Source: Pseudorhodobacter sp. PARRP1
GTDB taxonomy: Bacteria; Pseudomonadota; Alphaproteobacteria; Rhodobacterales; Rhodobacteraceae
Direction: 5' to 3'
NCBI GenBank assembly: GCA_002256245.1
Contig: NKIU01000005.1
Coordinates: 62,001 to 126,000, forward strand
Length of the DNA stretch: 64,000 nucleotides
The position numbers and the translations under genes are program-made. Within the stretch, counting starts at the first letter, position 1. Each line of letters opens with the position of its first letter. This document shows positions 61,942-64,000 of the stretch, one piece after another. A model generated the notes under the pieces. It made no database searches, had not been told where the DNA came from, and worked only from the letters and a program-made list of their open reading frames with translations.

Positions 61942-62934
61942 TTAGGCGTTCAGATCAATCACGCAGCGGCCCTGCACTTGCCCGGCCAAAATCGCCGCCC
62001 CCAAGCGTGGCAGATCGGCAAGGCTGGCCGTCGTCACCATCGACTCGAGCTTGTCCATCGGCAGATCGGTGGCGATGCGCGCCCATGCGGCTTGGCGGTT
62101 GGCAAAGGGTTGCAGCACGGAATCGATGCCCAAAAGGTTGACGCCGCGCAGCAGGAACGGGATGACGCTTGCGGGCAAGTTAGAGCCGCCTGCAAGGCCG
62201 ACAGCAGCCACCGACGCGCCGTAGTTCAACTGCCCAAGCACACGCGCCAGCATCGCGCCGCCCACGGCATCAATGCAGGCAGACCAAGCCTCGGCCTCAA
62301 GCGGGCGCTTGACGGTTTCGTTGATCTGCTCGCGCGGCACGATCTGGGTGGCACCCAAGGCGCGCAGATAGGCCTCGGTTTCTGGCCGCCCGGTGACGGC
62401 TGCCACCTGATAACCCAGTTGCGCAAGGATAGAGACCGCGACCGAGCCGACACCACCCGCAGCGCCTGTCACCAGCACCGGCCCCTGCCCCGGTTGCAAG
62501 CCGTGCGCCTCGAGCGCCATCACGGCCAGCATCGCGGTCAAGCCCGCCGTGCCGACGGCCATTGCGGCGCGGGTGGTCAGGCCCTGCGGCAAGGGCACCA
62601 GCCAGTCGGCCTTGACGCGGGCCTTTTGCGCATAGCCGCCCCAATGGGTTTCGCCCACCCGCCAGCCGGTTAGCACCACCTTGTCGCCGGGGCGGTAGCG
62701 CGGATCATCCGACGCCTCGACCGTGCCGGCAAAATCAATCCCCGGCACATGCGGATAGGCGCGCACCATGCCGCCGCCCGAGGTCATGCAAAGCCCGTCC
62801 TTGTAGTTGACGGTCGAATATTCAACCGCCACCAGAACATCACCCTGCGGCAGATCGGCCAAAGTCAGGTCTTTCACCGCCGCATGGGTCGCCCCTGCCG
62901 CGTCTTTATCAATAACCAAAGCTTTGAACGTCAT
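61942..62934 (-). CDS. acuI: AcuI-type acryloyl-CoA reductase (MDR family)
   Basis: A 330-residue zinc-free medium-chain reductase. EYSTVNYKDGLCMTSGGGMV is the N-terminal YhdH/AcuI signature, GWRVGETHWGGYAQKARVKA also matches, and LVTGAAGGVGSVAVSILAQL is the NADPH loop. AcuI reduces acryloyl-CoA to propionyl-CoA, which detoxifies acrylate formed in DMSP or 3-hydroxypropionate metabolism; it is common in Rhodobacteraceae. No DMSP genes are adjacent, so the role is inferred from family alone. Confidence 0.85.
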   Translation of the reverse strand: MTFKALVIDKDAAGATHAAVKDLTLADLPQGDVLVAVEYSTVNYKDGLCMTSGGGMVRAYPHVPGIDFAGTVEASDDPRYRPGDKVVLTGWRVGETHWGGYAQKARVKADWLVPLPQGLTTRAAMAVGTAGLTAMLAVMALEAHGLQPGQGPVLVTGAAGGVGSVAVSILAQLGYQVAAVTGRPETEAYLRALGATQIVPREQINETVKRPLEAEAWSACIDAVGGAMLARVLGQLNYGASVAAVGLAGGSNLPASVIPFLLRGVNLLGIDSVLQPFANRQAAWARIATDLPMDKLESMVTTASLADLPRLGAAILAGQVQGRCVIDLNA

Positions 62935-62988
62935 CTGCGCATCCTTCCGGCGGGTTTGGCCGGATGGGACACCGGGACGGCGCTGGCG

Positions 62989-63702
62989 TCAAGCAGGCTT
63001 GGCCGTGCCCAGCGGCATCGACGCCGCGTAGTTTTCGCGCATGAAGTTCAGGAAATTGTCGCGGTATTGCCGGGTGTGGGCGGCGGCGAGCGTATCGGCG
63101 CGGGCAATGTCGCGGGCGCGGATGGCATCAAGCATTTCGACATGCTCATCGGTCAGCAGATAGCCGTCGTGGGTGCGCTCGATGTATTGGAAATGCAGGT
63201 GCAACATGCGGCGGCCTTGGTCGAGCAGGCGTTCGTAGAAGGCGGTGAGGTAGGGGTTCTGACCTGCCATGGCGATGGCCATGTGGAACTGCTTGTTGGC
63301 TTCGGACATCGCCAGATGATCGCCGGTTTGCACGGCTGCGACGAAATCGGCCTGCCGGGCGGCGATGGCGTGCAGATCGGCCTCGCTGCGCAACTCGGAG
63401 GCAAGGCGGGTGTTCATGCGCTGGGCAATGTCGAGCGCTTCGATGTATTTCGGAAAGCTGGTGACGTCGATTGGCGCGACGATGGTAGAGCGGTTGGCAA
63501 GCATGATCACCAGCCCCTCGCCTGCCAGCCGGATCAGCGCCTCACGCACCGGAGAGCGCGACATGGCAAAGCGGTCGGCCAGCGAGGTTTCGTCCAACAG
63601 CGCGTTCGGGGCGAGGGTGAGCGACAGGATTTCGTCGCGGATGGTCTCGTAGGCGAATTTCGCCCCGGTGCCTTTGGCGCGTTTGATCTCGATTTCATCC
63701 AT
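62989..63702 (-). CDS. GntR-family (FCD-type) regulator
   Basis: A 237-residue regulator. The N-terminal winged helix is AYETIRDEILSLTLAPNALL with FAMSRSPVREALIRLAGEGL; the helical FCD domain follows with HMAIAMAGQNPYLTAFYERL and the metal-binding-type pattern TDEHVEMLDAIRARD. The start MDEIEIKRAKG at 63702 is chosen; the 32-codon extension upstream crosses the operator-like palindrome. It is divergent from a DapA-family gene, its likely target. Confidence 0.88.
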   Translation of the reverse strand: MDEIEIKRAKGTGAKFAYETIRDEILSLTLAPNALLDETSLADRFAMSRSPVREALIRLAGEGLVIMLANRSTIVAPIDVTSFPKYIEALDIAQRMNTRLASELRSEADLHAIAARQADFVAAVQTGDHLAMSEANKQFHMAIAMAGQNPYLTAFYERLLDQGRRMLHLHFQYIERTHDGYLLTDEHVEMLDAIRARDIARADTLAAAHTRQYRDNFLNFMRENYAASMPLGTAKPA

Positions 63703-63747
63703 CGCAAAGCCCTTGCTGTTGCCCGAGCGATAGCGGGTCTGGGGGAT

Positions 63748-63787
63748 TGTGTCGACACAGATTATTTTTGATTTGACGTGTCGGCAC
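63748..63787. promoter_or_regulatory. Candidate GntR operators
   Basis: TGTGTCGACACA (63748-63759) is a perfect 12-bp palindrome, and a near relative, GTGTCGGCAC, lies at 63778-63787. Both are in the space between the regulator and the DapA-family gene. Confidence 0.6.
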
Positions 63788-63856
63788 GCTGTCGCCATGA
63801 TTTTGAGGATGCTTTATGGCCCGTATGGGCGCGATTCGGCTGCAAAAGGATAGCGC

Positions 63857-64000
63857 ATGTTGAAACTGTCTGGCGTGATGCCCGCCCTTGTGACCCCGTT
63901 TGACGCGCAGGGTCAGATCGACTTTGCGGCGTTCAAGACGCATATGGCGGGCTTGCGGTCGTCGGGGGTGACGGGCTGGGTGCCGTGCGGGTCGTCGGGC
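63857..64000 (+). CDS. DapA/NanA-family class I aldolase, N-terminal part (cut by window edge)
   Basis: The first 48 codons are present and run to the right edge in frame. MLKLSGVMPALVTPFDAQGQ is the start of the dihydrodipicolinate synthase family, and WVPCGSSG corresponds to the substrate loop normally read as GTTGE. The change to CGSSG suggests a catabolic aldolase or dehydratase (for example of keto-deoxy sugars or acids) rather than lysine biosynthesis. The divergent FCD-type regulator supports that. Confidence 0.8.
   Translation, partial: MLKLSGVMPALVTPFDAQGQIDFAAFKTHMAGLRSSGVTGWVPCGSSG

Overview
The window looks like a piece of a Rhodobacteraceae (Alphaproteobacteria, Rhodobacterales) chromosome. 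The base composition is high in GC and long antisense open frames are common as a result. Several gene sets are typical of the group: a petP/petR-type MarR plus response-regulator pair, AMP nucleosidase, AcuI, OxyR/KatG, Ohr/OhrR, and the dxs-ispA-xseB-deacetylase block. I saw no rRNA, tRNA, CRISPR array or intact insertion sequence.

Layout. 1-7050: 5' part of a CorA-type Mg transporter, a UPF0261 protein, and an amine/omega-amino-acid module (aldehyde dehydrogenase and APC permease on -, divergent IclR regulator and class III aminotransferase on +). 7176-13817: housekeeping and small regulators (WYL regulator, GST-like protein, HU, AMP nucleosidase, epimerase-like SDR, DUF1349, TetR, TerC). 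14045-24824: a dense catabolic cluster. It holds two flavin reductases, a glutamine-synthetase-like ligase, TetR, an SRPBCC-alpha/beta hydrolase fusion, an acyl-CoA-dehydrogenase-like flavoprotein, a NicX-like ring-cleaving dioxygenase, a nitrilase, an FAH-family hydrolase, a gentisate-dioxygenase-like bicupin and a divergent GntR regulator. Two promoter regions inside it share a TTTTCGAAAA palindrome. This is the best candidate for an undescribed pathway, probably against an N-containing aromatic compound.

24828-31518: transglutaminase, circularly permuted ATP-grasp/alpha-E fusion, and transglutaminase-DUF2126 protein, a conserved but poorly understood peptide-modification system. 31651-43545: oxyR-katG, an HdeA-like protein, isoprenoid precursor genes (dxs, ispA) with xseB and a deacetylase, a PRC-barrel protein, a thioesterase, petPR and an ilvE-type aminotransferase. 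43546-50850: a sugar-uptake operon (TIM-barrel isomerase, binding protein, ATPase, permease, RpiR regulator, PfkB kinase). It lies between two about 250-bp direct repeats, each carrying the 3' end of ilvE plus its terminator, which suggests insertion or duplication at ilvE.

50850-54965: a looser stretch with a foreign-looking small protein, a small conserved-looking ORF, DUF1294, an SDR and the ohr/ohrR pair. 55204-61797: a histidine utilisation locus (hutU, hutH, hutI divergent from hutF, hutC) of the formylglutamate type, without hutG in the window. 61942-64000: acuI, a GntR regulator and the start of a DapA-family gene. A 16-bp palindrome, TGTCCCCGCGGGGACA, occurs four times between genes (1651, 1677, 7052, 61855).
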